DNA of 25,340 bases from contig JAWWBL010000018.1 of the NCBI GenBank assembly GCA_033720975.1, positions 1-25,340 on the forward strand, written 5' to 3'. Positions 6,670 through 14,708 of the stretch are shown here, piece after piece; position 1 is the first letter of the stretch, and every line of letters begins with the position of its first letter. The notes below the pieces were generated by a model. It was not told the DNA's origin. It made no database searches and saw nothing but the letters and a program-made list of their open reading frames with translations. The position numbers and the translations under genes are program-made. This stretch comes from JAWWBL01 sp033720975 (GTDB lineage: Bacteria > Actinomycetota > Acidimicrobiia > Spongiisociales > ZC4RG35).

Positions 6670-7899
6670 CTAGGGGTAGGTGAAATCGGCTCCTGGCTCG
6701 AGGCGCGAGAGCTCCGCCCGGGCCACTGAGACCTTGTGGACCTCATCTGGCCCATCGGCAATCCTCAACCACCGGCCCATCGAATAGAGCTGGGCAATGG
6801 GCCAGTCCTCGGTGAAACCGGCCGCACCGAACAACTGCATCGCCCGGTCGGCGACAAAGGTGAGCAACTCGGGAGCCACGACCTTGATGGCGGCGATCTC
6901 GGTCCTCGCCGCCTTGGTCCCGACATTGTCGATCATCCAGGCCGTCTTGAGCACGAGAAGGCGGGCCTGCTCGATGCGTATCCTGGCGTCGGCAATCCAT
7001 TCGCGAACGACGCCCTGCTCGGACAGGGGCTTTCCGAAACTGACCCGTGATTGGGAGCGCTGGATCATCAGATCCAGGCACCTCTCTGCGGCTCCAATGG
7101 CCCTCATGCAGTGGTGTATCCGCCCCGGGCCGAGCCTGGCCTGGGCGATGGCGAAGCCGCTGCCCTCGTCTCCCAGGAGATTGCTCACCGGCACGCGAAC
7201 GCCCTCGAAGTTGACTTGAGGATGTCCGCCACGGTCGTGATAGCCGAACACCGCCGGGTCGCGCTCGACGACGACGCCTTGGGCGTCGAGGGGGACGATC
7301 ACCATCGACTGTCGACGGTGTCGAGGGGCATCCGGGTTGGTGACCCCCATCACGATCGACATTCGGCATCGGGGTGAAGCTGCACCCGAGCTAAACCACT
7401 TGCGGCCGGTGATGACGTACTCGTCACCTTCCCTTTCGATCCTGGTTCGTATGTTGGTGGCGTCTGAGCTGGCAACGTCGGGCTCGGTCATCGAGAAACA
7501 GGAGCGAATCTCACCGGCGCGCAGCGGCTCCAGCCAAGTCTCCTGCTGCTCGGGAGTGCCGAACATGTGGAGGATCTCCATGTTCCCTGTGTCAGGGGCC
7601 GAGCAGTTCAGCGCTTCCGGAGCTATAGCCGGACTGCGCCCAGTGATCTCAGCCAGCGGGGCGTATTCGAGGACGGTCAACCCGCCCCCCACCTCGTCAT
7701 CGGGGAGAAACAAGTTCCACAAACCCCTTTCTCTGGCTGCCGACTTGAGATCCTCGATCACCTGCGGATGGTGATGAGGGTCATCGGCGAGAGCCATCTG
7801 CTCGCGATAAACGGCTTCGGCCGGGTAGATGTCACTGTCCATGAACTCGAGGAGGTTCTGCCTGAACTCCTCGACCTTCGGGGAATACGCAAAGTTCAT
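6670..7899 (-). CDS. Acyl-CoA dehydrogenase (ACAD10/11-like)
   Basis: A 409-residue flavoprotein. It has an N-terminal helical domain, the FAD/substrate block SCFSMTEPDVASSDATNI (about 135-152), VITGRKWFSSGA, and a C-terminal helical domain with RSQSRVSFGKPLSEQGVVREWIADARI and IADGPDEVH. The RIHHCMRAIGAAERCLDLM segment and the DGPDEVH end are typical of the ACAD10/11-like group, which oxidises unusual or long-chain acyl-CoAs. The reaction passes electrons from FAD to an electron-transfer flavoprotein. The frame is open much further upstream, but that part runs antisense to the dipeptidase gene and lacks ACAD homology. The ATG at 7899 (MNFAYSPKVEEF) matches the family N-terminus. A TACCGT -10-like box lies eight bases before it. 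Confidence 0.93.
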   Translation of the reverse strand: MNFAYSPKVEEFRQNLLEFMDSDIYPAEAVYREQMALADDPHHHPQVIEDLKSAARERGLWNLFLPDDEVGGGLTVLEYAPLAEITGRSPAIAPEALNCSAPDTGNMEILHMFGTPEQQETWLEPLRAGEIRSCFSMTEPDVASSDATNIRTRIEREGDEYVITGRKWFSSGAASPRCRMSIVMGVTNPDAPRHRRQSMVIVPLDAQGVVVERDPAVFGYHDRGGHPQVNFEGVRVPVSNLLGDEGSGFAIAQARLGPGRIHHCMRAIGAAERCLDLMIQRSQSRVSFGKPLSEQGVVREWIADARIRIEQARLLVLKTAWMIDNVGTKAARTEIAAIKVVAPELLTFVADRAMQLFGAAGFTEDWPIAQLYSMGRWLRIADGPDEVHKVSVARAELSRLEPGADFTYP

Positions 7900-7965
7900 C
7901 GGCCCTGACGGTAGCGACCGTCGAGCAACCGGTTTCGGCCTGGGCAAACGCGTCGACGGCATGGG

Positions 7966-7971
7966 TACGCT
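7966..7971 (+). promoter_or_regulatory. -10 element (TACGCT) for the dipeptidase
   Basis: TACGCT fits TANNNT and ends six bases before the ATG at 7978. There is no Shine-Dalgarno, so a leaderless transcript is likely. It lies in the 78-base gap shared with the divergent acyl-CoA dehydrogenase. Confidence 0.5.
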
Positions 7972-7977
7972 CGACAC

Positions 7978-9321
7978 ATGCATGATGACCTGAGAACCGC
8001 CGTTGCGGCCGACATGCCCCGTCTCAAGCAACTGCTGGCCGACCTCGTGCGCATGGAGTCGGTGAGCGCCGAGGGGCACGATCCCGCCAAGGTGAGAAGC
8101 ACCGGCGAGGCGCTGGTGGGGATGCTCACAGATTGGGGATATGACCACGCGCAGCTGCTCGAGAGCTCTTCGGGGCACCCGGCCGTCTTCGCAGAGAAAC
8201 CGGCGCCCCCGGGAGCGCCAACGCTGCTGCTCTACGCCCATTACGACGTCCAGCCGCCCGGTCCGATAGAAGCGTGGGAGACGGGACCGTTCGAACCATT
8301 CGAGAAGGACGGGAGGCTCTACGGAAGAGGCGCCAGCGACGACAAGGCCGGCGTGGTCATGCACATCGGAGCAGTTGCGGCCCACGGCGCCGATCTGCCG
8401 GTCGGGGTCCAGATCTTCTTGGAGGGGGAGGAGGAGGCGGGCTCTCAAGGGTTGGACGAGATACTCGAGAAGCACCGACATCTGTTGAAGCCGGACGTGA
8501 TCGTGATCGGTGACGGTGGCAATTGGTCGGTCGGTGTTCCGGCACTCCTCACCCGGCTGCGCGGGCTCGCCGCGGTGAAAATCGAGCTGCGGACGTTGGC
8601 GTCGGCGGTTCACTCCGGACAATACGGGGGCGTCGTCCCCGACGCTCTGACCGCTCTAGTCCATTTGCTCGCCAGCCTGCACAACGAGGACGGAACTGTT
8701 GCCATACCCGGATTGGTCAATGAGGAGTTCGACACTCCTCTAGATATCTCCGAAGAGTTGGTGAGGACACAGACCGGAGCCGTTGAAGGGCTCGACTTGA
8801 TCGGTGAAGGCTCACTGGCCTCCCGAGTGTGGTCGAGACCTGCAATCTCGACATTGGCCATCGACGCACCACCCGTATCGGAGGCGATCAACCAGTTGGT
8901 ACCGGTGGCCCGGGCCAAGGTATCGATGAGGGTCCCACCAGGGCAGGACGCCAAAGAAGCCTTGGCGGTGTTGAAGGCGCACCTCGAAGCAAACGTGCCC
9001 TGGGGTGCCGAATTGTCTTTCCTCTTCGAGGAGAGTGGGGAAGCGACAACACTCGACACCGACAACTTTGCGGTGGCCGCATGGGCTGACGCCTTCCGTG
9101 AGGCATACGGAGTGGACCATGTCGAGATGGGAGCCGGGGGATCGATCCCGTTCATCGCCACATTCGAGGAGATGTTCCCCCGGGCCCCGATTCTGGTGAA
9201 AGGCTGCGGTGACCCGACGAGTGCGGTGCACGCGCCGAACGAGAGCCAGGACCTGGGGGACCTGGAGAAGGCAACTCTCTCGGAGGCGATCGCGTTCCGT
9301 TTGCTCGCGGACGCGAGCTGA
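7978..9321 (+). CDS. M20-family dipeptidase (metallopeptidase)
   Basis: A 447-residue cytoplasmic di-zinc peptidase. Metal and catalytic residues are visible as H88-Y-D90 in YAHYDVQPPG, D121 in GASDDKAG, the catalytic/ligand Glu pair in EGEEEAGS (149-156), and a late His in TSAVHAPNE. The central lid/dimerisation domain (about 185-345) begins with RGLAAVKIELRTLASAVHSGQYGG, the usual form in carnosinase-like M20 dipeptidases. The length is normal. It probably hydrolyses dipeptides or related amides; which ones cannot be told. It stands alone on the plus strand, with its own -10 box, and converges with trmL across a repeat-bearing gap. Confidence 0.93.
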   Translation: MHDDLRTAVAADMPRLKQLLADLVRMESVSAEGHDPAKVRSTGEALVGMLTDWGYDHAQLLESSSGHPAVFAEKPAPPGAPTLLLYAHYDVQPPGPIEAWETGPFEPFEKDGRLYGRGASDDKAGVVMHIGAVAAHGADLPVGVQIFLEGEEEAGSQGLDEILEKHRHLLKPDVIVIGDGGNWSVGVPALLTRLRGLAAVKIELRTLASAVHSGQYGGVVPDALTALVHLLASLHNEDGTVAIPGLVNEEFDTPLDISEELVRTQTGAVEGLDLIGEGSLASRVWSRPAISTLAIDAPPVSEAINQLVPVARAKVSMRVPPGQDAKEALAVLKAHLEANVPWGAELSFLFEESGEATTLDTDNFAVAAWADAFREAYGVDHVEMGAGGSIPFIATFEEMFPRAPILVKGCGDPTSAVHAPNESQDLGDLEKATLSEAIAFRLLADAS

Positions 9322-9354
9322 AGGTCGGGTGCCCCTCGTCGGGCCTACTCCACT

Positions 9355-9477
9355 GCGCTGCATAGCGTCGGTGTCAGCCCCACCCGGTGCAGCCTAAACG
9401 AGCAGAGCCGGGTCCCAACTCGACCGCGCTGCATAGCGCCGCTCTCAGCCCCACACGGTGCAGCCCAAACGAGCAGA
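9355..9477. repeat. Two tandem copies of a ~52-bp hairpin-forming repeat
   Basis: Copy one (9355-9406) and copy two (9426-9477) are offset by 71 bases and differ at only about five positions. Both share the frame GCGCTGCATAGCG ... CAGCCCCAC.CGGTGCAGCC.AAACGAGCAGA. Each can fold through GCTGCA pairing with TGCAGC. Copy one has an additional inner GGTG/CACC pair. The repeat fills the gap between two converging genes, so it could act as a bidirectional terminator. It also resembles the small intergenic palindromic repeats found dispersed in many genomes. I saw no further copy in the window. Confidence 0.75.
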
Positions 9478-9487
9478 CGAACACGTC

Positions 9488-9952
9488 TTAGCGGGCTACG
9501 TCGAACCCAACCTGACGCCAGGCCTCGTAGACGACCAGCGCCACCGCGTTGGACAGGTTGATCGACCGCACCCCGGGAACCATGGGGATGCGGAGCCGGG
9601 CGTCGATCCACGGCATCGCCTTGGCCTCGGCGGGCAACCCCACAGATTCCGGTCCGAACACCAGAGCATCGCCCGCGCGAAACTCGATGTCCGTGTAGAC
9701 GATGTCAGCGTCGACGGTCAACGCGTAAACCCTCGAGGGAGCAATCGCACTGTGCCAGGCGTCGAGGTTCGGATGCACCGACACCGTCGCCTTGTCCCGG
9801 TAGTCCATCCCGGCTCGCCGAAGCCTGGCATCGTCCATCTCGAACCCCAGCGGCTCGATGAGGTGAAGGCTGCACCCGGTCACCGCAGCCAGCCGCATCA
9901 CGTTGCCGGTGTTGGGCGGTATCTCGGGGCTGTAGAGGACGATCTGAAACAT
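9488..9952 (-). CDS. trmL: tRNA (cytidine/uridine-34 2'-O)-methyltransferase TrmL
   Basis: A 154-residue single-domain SPOUT methyltransferase, the normal length for TrmL. It starts MFQIVLYSPEIPPNTGNVMRLAAVTG. The knot that binds S-adenosylmethionine is visible in LVFGPESVGLP (about 106-116) and RIPMVPGVRSINLSNAVALVVYEA near the C-terminus. It methylates the wobble ribose in certain leucine tRNAs. The ATG at 9952 overlaps the nucS stop by one base (TGATG), so translation is coupled. The frame is open further upstream, but that region is the nucS gene in another frame. Confidence 0.95.
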   Translation of the reverse strand: MFQIVLYSPEIPPNTGNVMRLAAVTGCSLHLIEPLGFEMDDARLRRAGMDYRDKATVSVHPNLDAWHSAIAPSRVYALTVDADIVYTDIEFRAGDALVFGPESVGLPAEAKAMPWIDARLRIPMVPGVRSINLSNAVALVVYEAWRQVGFDVAR

Positions 9953-10620
9953 CAGCGGACGTCGAAGAGCCGGAGGTCGGTGTCCTCGGCCTCGCGAAGC
10001 CCGTCGTAGTCGACCTCGATGGCCTCGATCCCGCGGGCATCGGCGAGCACCCGTGCCTGGGGTGAGATCGACTGCGCAGCCAGTATCCCGCGCACCGGCG
10101 CCAGCCGCGAGTCGTTGTTCAACCGCTCCATGTAGCGGCTGAGCTGCTCGACACCGTCGATCTCGCCTTTTCTCTTGACCTCCACCGCAACGACTGCGCC
10201 TGCGGCGTCGGAGCAAAGGAGGTCGACCGGCCCTATGTCGGTCGGGTACTCGCGCCGGAGAAGGCTCAGCCCTTCCTCGAGGACCCAGGGCCTCGCGGCC
10301 AAGAGCTCCTGAAGATGAGCCTCGACCCCGTCTTTCACCAGCCCGGGATCCTCCCCGAGGTGATGGGTCACATCCTCGAACACCTCATGAATGGTGATCT
10401 CGAGCACCTCACCCTTGCCGTTGGTCACCACCCACTTGTCGTCCTGGATCTCCAAGACGTTCGGCGCCACCATCCAGTTGAGTGGTTTGGAGGCATTGCC
10501 ATCTGAGTGAATGGCCAGCGTCCCGTCCTCTTTGACCATGATCAGACGGGTTGCCTCAGGAAGGTGGGCAGTGAGCCGGCCGGAGTAGTCAACCGTGCAG
10601 CGGGCGATGACGAGTCTCAC
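9952..10620 (-). CDS. nucS: Mismatch-specific endonuclease NucS (EndoMS)
   Basis: A 222-residue nuclease that replaces MutS/MutL in most actinobacteria and some archaea by cutting both strands at mismatches. The N-terminal domain begins VRLVIARCTVDYSGRLTAHLPEATR. The catalytic PD-(D/E)xK core is DIGPVDLLCSD...VVAVEVKRKGEIDGVEQL. The C-terminal LRLFDVR resembles the beta-clamp-binding tail. The GTG at 10620 matches family N-termini, whereas the upstream extension is not family-like. It overlaps the preceding MFS stop as GTGA. A mismatch-repair nuclease sharing an operon with a tRNA methylase and a transporter looks like simple packing rather than a shared pathway. Confidence 0.95.
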   Translation of the reverse strand: MRLVIARCTVDYSGRLTAHLPEATRLIMVKEDGTLAIHSDGNASKPLNWMVAPNVLEIQDDKWVVTNGKGEVLEITIHEVFEDVTHHLGEDPGLVKDGVEAHLQELLAARPWVLEEGLSLLRREYPTDIGPVDLLCSDAAGAVVAVEVKRKGEIDGVEQLSRYMERLNNDSRLAPVRGILAAQSISPQARVLADARGIEAIEVDYDGLREAEDTDLRLFDVR

Positions 10621-11792
10621 CGGTTGGCGAGGGTACTCCCCGCAGGTATGCGGTTTGCGATGAGGACGCACGCCGCCAACAGCGTTGCAGCTCCTACCCA
10701 GCCGGGCACGTAGCTACCGAGAACATCGACCGATAGGCCCATCGCCGGTGCGCCACCAGCCACACCGAGCAGGAACCCAAGTAGAACCAGACCGGTTGAC
10801 CGCCCCACCATGCCTTCGGGCGCGAAGTCCATGACTGCCACCATCCCCACCGCGTTCCATGCGATCGTCCCCAAGCCGAGGAACACCGCCGCAGGGACCA
10901 GCACCCAACTGCCCACCAGATCGAGAGCCGCCGCGGTCAGCAAAGCTGTGGACACCACAGAGAGCACGGCTAGGAGGCGCAGTGTCGCGCCGTGGCCCAG
11001 GCGCCGCTCGGAGAGGTGAGGCCAAGTGATCCGAGCACCGATCCCGATGATGCCGACCGCGGCGATGAGCGCCCCGGCCGCCGGACCGGTCCAGAGCTGG
11101 TCCTCCTCAGCGAACAAGGGGAGGAAGCCGAAAATCGCCCAGGTCGCCAGACCGGCCAAGAACCCGTAGATCGCAATCCATCGGACGGAGGTAGGGAGTC
11201 TCGCGCCCGGCCGCTCGGCAAGGTTCTCCGCTCCATGAACGTCATCACGGCCGAGCGTTCCCAGAGCCCCAGCCACAGGAATGGCTACGAAAATCGCGAC
11301 TGCAACCCTCCAGTTCCAAATGTCGGCGAACACCGGCAGAAGCAGGCCGCCCAGAAAGGTCCCCATCTGCACGCCCGACTGCTTGATACCGGTGAGGATT
11401 CCCCGGGAGCCGGCGGGCAGGTTGTCCACGATCAGCGAGTTGGTCGAGGGGTTCCCCCAGCCATTGGCGATCCCAGTGGCGAGTGCTGCCCCAACCAGAA
11501 TCACGTAGTTCGGTGCCGCGGCGACCATCGATAGCGTGGCGGCTCCTATCAACAGGGCCCAACGGACTGACCGCACCGAACCTACGGAGTCGGTCAACTT
11601 CCCGAAGTAGGGGGAGAGCAGGGCGCCTACCAGGGCTGTGGCAGTGACGAGAAGCCCGATCTGTGCCCTTGTGACGCCAAGATCGTCGATGAGGTCGGCC
11701 GCCAGGACGGAGAACACGATGATCGGAAACGTCGCGATGGTCATCGTGGCGGCTGTGACGGCACCAAGCGAAGCGCGGGAGAAGGAACGCAT
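10617..11792 (-). CDS. MFS transporter
   Basis: A 391-residue permease with about 12 hydrophobic helices. Loop 2-3 reads GKLTDSVGSVRSVRWA, a motif-A form, and helix 4-5 carries GWGNPSTNSLIVDNLPAGSRGILTGIKQSG, a pattern of the CynX/YfcJ-like MFS groups. The substrate is unknown. The ATG at 11792 has a TAGCTT -10 box six bases upstream, so the message is probably leaderless and starts the MFS-nucS-trmL operon. The stop overlaps the nucS GTG by four bases. Confidence 0.88.
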   Translation of the reverse strand: MRSFSRASLGAVTAATMTIATFPIIVFSVLAADLIDDLGVTRAQIGLLVTATALVGALLSPYFGKLTDSVGSVRSVRWALLIGAATLSMVAAAPNYVILVGAALATGIANGWGNPSTNSLIVDNLPAGSRGILTGIKQSGVQMGTFLGGLLLPVFADIWNWRVAVAIFVAIPVAGALGTLGRDDVHGAENLAERPGARLPTSVRWIAIYGFLAGLATWAIFGFLPLFAEEDQLWTGPAAGALIAAVGIIGIGARITWPHLSERRLGHGATLRLLAVLSVVSTALLTAAALDLVGSWVLVPAAVFLGLGTIAWNAVGMVAVMDFAPEGMVGRSTGLVLLGFLLGVAGGAPAMGLSVDVLGSYVPGWVGAATLLAACVLIANRIPAGSTLANR

Positions 11793-11798
11793 CAGCGC

Positions 11799-11804
11799 AA
11801 GCTA
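11799..11804 (-). promoter_or_regulatory. -10 element (TAGCTT) for the MFS-nucS-trmL operon
   Basis: On the minus strand TAGCTT fits TANNNT and ends six bases before the ATG at 11792, suggesting a leaderless operon message. Confidence 0.5.
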
Positions 11805-11824
11805 ATGCCGGTGGTTCTCGATGG

Positions 11825-12244
11825 TCAGCCCAGAGTGGCGGGGTCCCGGGTGGGCCGGGAGAAAACGAACCAGACGCCGTAGGCGCCAACGGCAGCCAGG
11901 ATGACACGCACCACGGTCTCCTCGGTGAGGAAAACCGCCGACAGGGTGAGGGAAAGGACGAGGCCGATCACTGCCCTCCATTTCGCCTTTGTGGTCAGGC
12001 CGTAATCGCGGTACCCCTTGATGATGCGTCCGAACACCCTGTGATTGAGCATCCAGTTGTACATCCTGTCCGACGACATCGAGAAGAAGAACGCCGCCAA
12101 CAGCACCAAGTCGAAGGTGGGGATGAGCGGCAGCCAGCTGAAGGCAAGACCGAGGAGGCTCAGCATCCCGAGAAGGAAGAAAAGCGCTCTCAGGAGTGGA
12201 TTTCTCTTCTTGGCCGAGGTCGGAGCATTCACCACTGTCGACAC
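11825..12244 (-). CDS. DUF454 (YbaN-like) inner-membrane protein
   Basis: With the GTG at 12244 the protein is 139 residues. A basic N-terminus (SAKKRNPLLR) is followed by a hydrophobic pair with the DUF454 signature FSWLPLIPTFDLVLLAAFFFSMSSDRMYNWMLNHRVFGRIIKGYRDYG. Two more helices follow (AVIGLVLSLTLSAVFL and VVRVILAAVGAYGVWFVF). Function is unknown for the family. The start choice is supported by a TAACTT -10 box seven bases upstream. The longer open frame reads antisense into fba and was rejected. It diverges from fba across an 87-base gap holding an inverted repeat. Confidence 0.82.
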   Translation of the reverse strand: MSTVVNAPTSAKKRNPLLRALFFLLGMLSLLGLAFSWLPLIPTFDLVLLAAFFFSMSSDRMYNWMLNHRVFGRIIKGYRDYGLTTKAKWRAVIGLVLSLTLSAVFLTEETVVRVILAAVGAYGVWFVFSRPTRDPATLG

Positions 12245-12251
12245 CAGGGCG

Positions 12252-12257
12252 AAGTTA
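12252..12257 (-). promoter_or_regulatory. -10 element (TAACTT) for the DUF454 gene
   Basis: TAACTT on the minus strand ends seven bases before the GTG at 12244. This is the leaderless spacing seen repeatedly in this window, and it fixes the start. Confidence 0.5.
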
Positions 12258-12278
12258 CCGGAACGGTTGCTGACTGCG

Positions 12279-12299
12279 AGTCGGTAAACAGAACCGACT
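12279..12299. promoter_or_regulatory. Inverted repeat in the DUF454/fba divergent gap, possible operator
   Basis: AGTCGGT (12279-12285) and ACCGACT (12293-12299) are perfect 7-bp arms around AAACAGA. The centre lies 43 bases before the fba ATG and 45 before the DUF454 GTG, midway between the two starts. A 21-base dyad suits a dimeric repressor or activator. No regulator can be named. Confidence 0.45.
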
Positions 12300-12331
12300 A
12301 CCTTCACCCCGCACGGAGGGAATTGGAGCCG

Positions 12332-13360
12332 ATGCCAATCGTCACACCTGAGAAGTACAGAGCGATGTACGACGCGGCCCGCGAAGGCGGCTTCGCTTAT
12401 CCAGCAATCAACGTGACCTCGTCTTCGACCGTCCTCGCCGCCTTGGAGGGATTCTCCGAAGCGGGCTCCGACGGAATCATCCAGGTCTCTTTTGGCGCCG
12501 GTGAGTTCGCATCCGGGCAGTCGAACAAGGACATGGCGTTGGGGGCCAGGGCACTGGCCGAGTTCGCTTACGTGGTGGCCCCTCAATACCCGACCAACAT
12601 CGCCCTCCACACCGATCACTGCCCCGCTGACCGCGTCGACGGCTTCATAAGGCCTTTGCTGGATATGAGCAGAGAGCGCAAGGCCAATGGTCAGGGCCCC
12701 CTGTTCCAAAGCCATATGCTCGACGCCTCCGCGCTCCCGATGGAGGAGAACCTCGCTCTAGCCGACGAGCTGCTGAGCCTGTGCGCCGACCTCGACATCA
12801 TCCTCGAGCTCGAAATCGGGATCGTTGGAGGTGTCGAGGACACGATCGACCACGAGGACGTGGACAAATCGAAGTTGTACACATCGCCGCAGGACATGGT
12901 CCGGGTGTCGGAAGTGCTCGGGACGTTCGATCGGGGGCGATACACACTCGCTGCCGTCTTCGGCAACGTCCATGGCGTCTACAAGCCAGGCGCGGTCCAA
13001 CTCGACCCCAAGATCCTCCGGGACGGCCAGGCGGCGGTTGAAGCGCGGTTTGGAGCCGATGCCAGGCATTACCTGGTGTTTCATGGCGGAAGTGGCTCCT
13101 CGCTCGAAGAGATCCATGAAGCGATCTCGTACGGCGTCGTCAAGATGAACATCGACACGGACTGCCAGTACGCATACACGCGCCCGATCGTCGATCACAT
13201 GCTCACCAACTACGACGGGGTCTTGAAAGTTGATGAGGACGTAGGCAACAAGAAGGTTTACGACCCGAGGTCGTACATGAAGAAGGCGGAGACATCGATG
13301 GCGGGTCGCGTCGTGGAGGCCTGCCAGGCATTGATGTCGGCGGGCAAGACCATCGGCTGA
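12332..13360 (+). CDS. fba: Class II fructose-bisphosphate aldolase
   Basis: A 342-residue zinc aldolase of glycolysis/gluconeogenesis that cleaves fructose 1,6-bisphosphate to glyceraldehyde 3-phosphate and dihydroxyacetone phosphate. It is close in length and sequence to the mycobacterial enzyme, starting MPIVTPEKYRAMYDAAREGGFAYPAINVTSS. Zinc and catalytic residues are seen in IALHTDHCPAD, FGNVHGVYKPG and VFHGGSGSS. The phosphate/substrate segment is GVVKMNIDTDCQYAYTRPI. The ATG at 12332 matches family N-termini and follows GGAG/GGAGG. The frame is open 97 codons further upstream, but that part is antisense to the DUF454 gene. nhaA begins one base after the stop. Confidence 0.97.
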   Translation: MPIVTPEKYRAMYDAAREGGFAYPAINVTSSSTVLAALEGFSEAGSDGIIQVSFGAGEFASGQSNKDMALGARALAEFAYVVAPQYPTNIALHTDHCPADRVDGFIRPLLDMSRERKANGQGPLFQSHMLDASALPMEENLALADELLSLCADLDIILELEIGIVGGVEDTIDHEDVDKSKLYTSPQDMVRVSEVLGTFDRGRYTLAAVFGNVHGVYKPGAVQLDPKILRDGQAAVEARFGADARHYLVFHGGSGSSLEEIHEAISYGVVKMNIDTDCQYAYTRPIVDHMLTNYDGVLKVDEDVGNKKVYDPRSYMKKAETSMAGRVVEACQALMSAGKTIG

Positions 13361-13361
13361 C

Positions 13362-14708
13362 ATGGATAGACGTCATACGACCTGGGCCAGCTCCGAGCGG
13401 TTCGTGCCAAAGCGATTCATCCGTCCACTTGCCCGATTCACGTCGATTGAGGCTTCATCCGGAATCGTCCTGCTGGCAGCTGCCATCGCCGCCATCATCT
13501 GGGCCAACAGCGCCTACGCCGACTCTTACTTCTCGCTGCTCAACCAACACATAACCTTTGACTTCTTCGGGCTCCATTTCGACGAGTCGATCCAGCATTT
13601 CGTCAACGACGGGCTGATGGTCATCTTCTTCTTCGTCGTGGGGCTCGAGATCAAGAGGGAGCTGGTGCTCGGGGAGCTCAAGGACCCCAAGGCCGCAGCA
13701 TTGCCAGTGATGGCTGCTCTCGGAGGCATGCTGTTTCCGGCCCTGATTTTCCTCGCCTTCACCCTCGGGGATGGCGGCGAGGTAGTGCGCGGCTGGGGAA
13801 TCCCGATGGCGACCGACATCGCCTTTGCCCTCGGGGTCGTGGCCCTACTCGGCTCGAAAGTCCCCACCGGAGCCAAGTTGTTTCTTCTCGCGGTCGCAAT
13901 CGCAGATGACATCGGGGCCATCGCAGTGATCGCGCTCTTCTACACGAGCGACCTGGACGGCGCTTATCTGAGTGCCGCCATCGCCGGGCTCATCCTGGTG
14001 TGGATTGCGTCGAAGGTGAACGTCCGGGCCATGACGTTCTACGTCCCCATGGGCGTTCTGATCTGGTTCTTCATGCTCGAGTCGGGAGTCCACGCCACCC
14101 TCGCCGGTGTGGCGCTCGGCTTCCTCACGCCGGCACGTCCCTACTACACACCAACGGAGTTCGAAGAGAGGAGCCGGGCGATCTTGAACTCGTATCCGGT
14201 CACCGAGGGAGCCGAGGGCCAGGAGCACTCCGACCACGAGGCCCTGTTGCTCTCCGAGATCGCCAACGAATCGGTGTCGCCGCTGAACCGGCTCGAGCAT
14301 GCTCTCACCCCGTGGAGCTCGTATGTGATTGTCCCCATATTCGCCCTCGCCAACGCGGGCGTTGACTTCTCGACTATTTCGTTTTCGGAGGCTGCCACGT
14401 CGAGCGTGGCGCTTGGCGTGGCCGCCGGGCTGGTCTTCGGGAAGATCGTGGGGATCTCATCATTTGCCTTCGCCGCCGTGAAGCTCAACGCCGGAAAACT
14501 CCCCCGCGGCACAGGGTGGGGTCATGTCGTGGGGTTGGCCGCCACCGCGGGGATAGGTTTCACGGTGTCTCTGTTCGTCACCGGCCTGGCTTTCGACGAC
14601 CCTCACATCACCGACCTAGCCAAGGCCGGGATATTTACCGGCTCACTGATCGCGGGAGTGGCTGGAGCGCTGCTTCTGGCAAGGGCGCGGCCTCCTTCGG
14701 AGCTGTGA
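13362..14708 (+). CDS. nhaA: Na+/H+ antiporter NhaA
   Basis: A 448-residue inner-membrane antiporter that exports Na+ in exchange for protons. It has about 12 helices. The family marks are FVNDGLMVIFFFVVGLEIKRE (80-100), MATDIAFALGV with D152, and the ion-binding Asp pair D182-D183 in AIADDIGAI, followed by GIGFTVSLFVTGLAF near the C-terminus. A long hydrophilic loop (about 268-305, YYTPTEFEERSRAIL...EGQEHSDHEAL) is longer than in E. coli and is common in actinobacterial NhaA. The ATG lies one base after the fba stop, so the genes are probably co-transcribed. The next small gene overlaps its stop. Confidence 0.95.
   Translation: MDRRHTTWASSERFVPKRFIRPLARFTSIEASSGIVLLAAAIAAIIWANSAYADSYFSLLNQHITFDFFGLHFDESIQHFVNDGLMVIFFFVVGLEIKRELVLGELKDPKAAALPVMAALGGMLFPALIFLAFTLGDGGEVVRGWGIPMATDIAFALGVVALLGSKVPTGAKLFLLAVAIADDIGAIAVIALFYTSDLDGAYLSAAIAGLILVWIASKVNVRAMTFYVPMGVLIWFFMLESGVHATLAGVALGFLTPARPYYTPTEFEERSRAILNSYPVTEGAEGQEHSDHEALLLSEIANESVSPLNRLEHALTPWSSYVIVPIFALANAGVDFSTISFSEAATSSVALGVAAGLVFGKIVGISSFAFAAVKLNAGKLPRGTGWGHVVGLAATAGIGFTVSLFVTGLAFDDPHITDLAKAGIFTGSLIAGVAGALLLARARPPSEL

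Noticed and set aside
7900..8622. N-terminal extension of the acyl-CoA dehydrogenase frame (to 650 residues)
   Set aside because: The extra part is antisense to the dipeptidase, has Arg/His/Gln-rich composition and no ACAD homology. The family N-terminus begins at 7899.
9322..9487. Tandem repeat as a CRISPR array
   Set aside because: There are only two imperfect copies with a 19-base gap, internal dyads and no cas genes nearby.
12041..12331. 97-codon extension of the aldolase frame
   Set aside because: It is antisense to the DUF454 gene and unlike any aldolase; MPIVTPEKYR is the family start.
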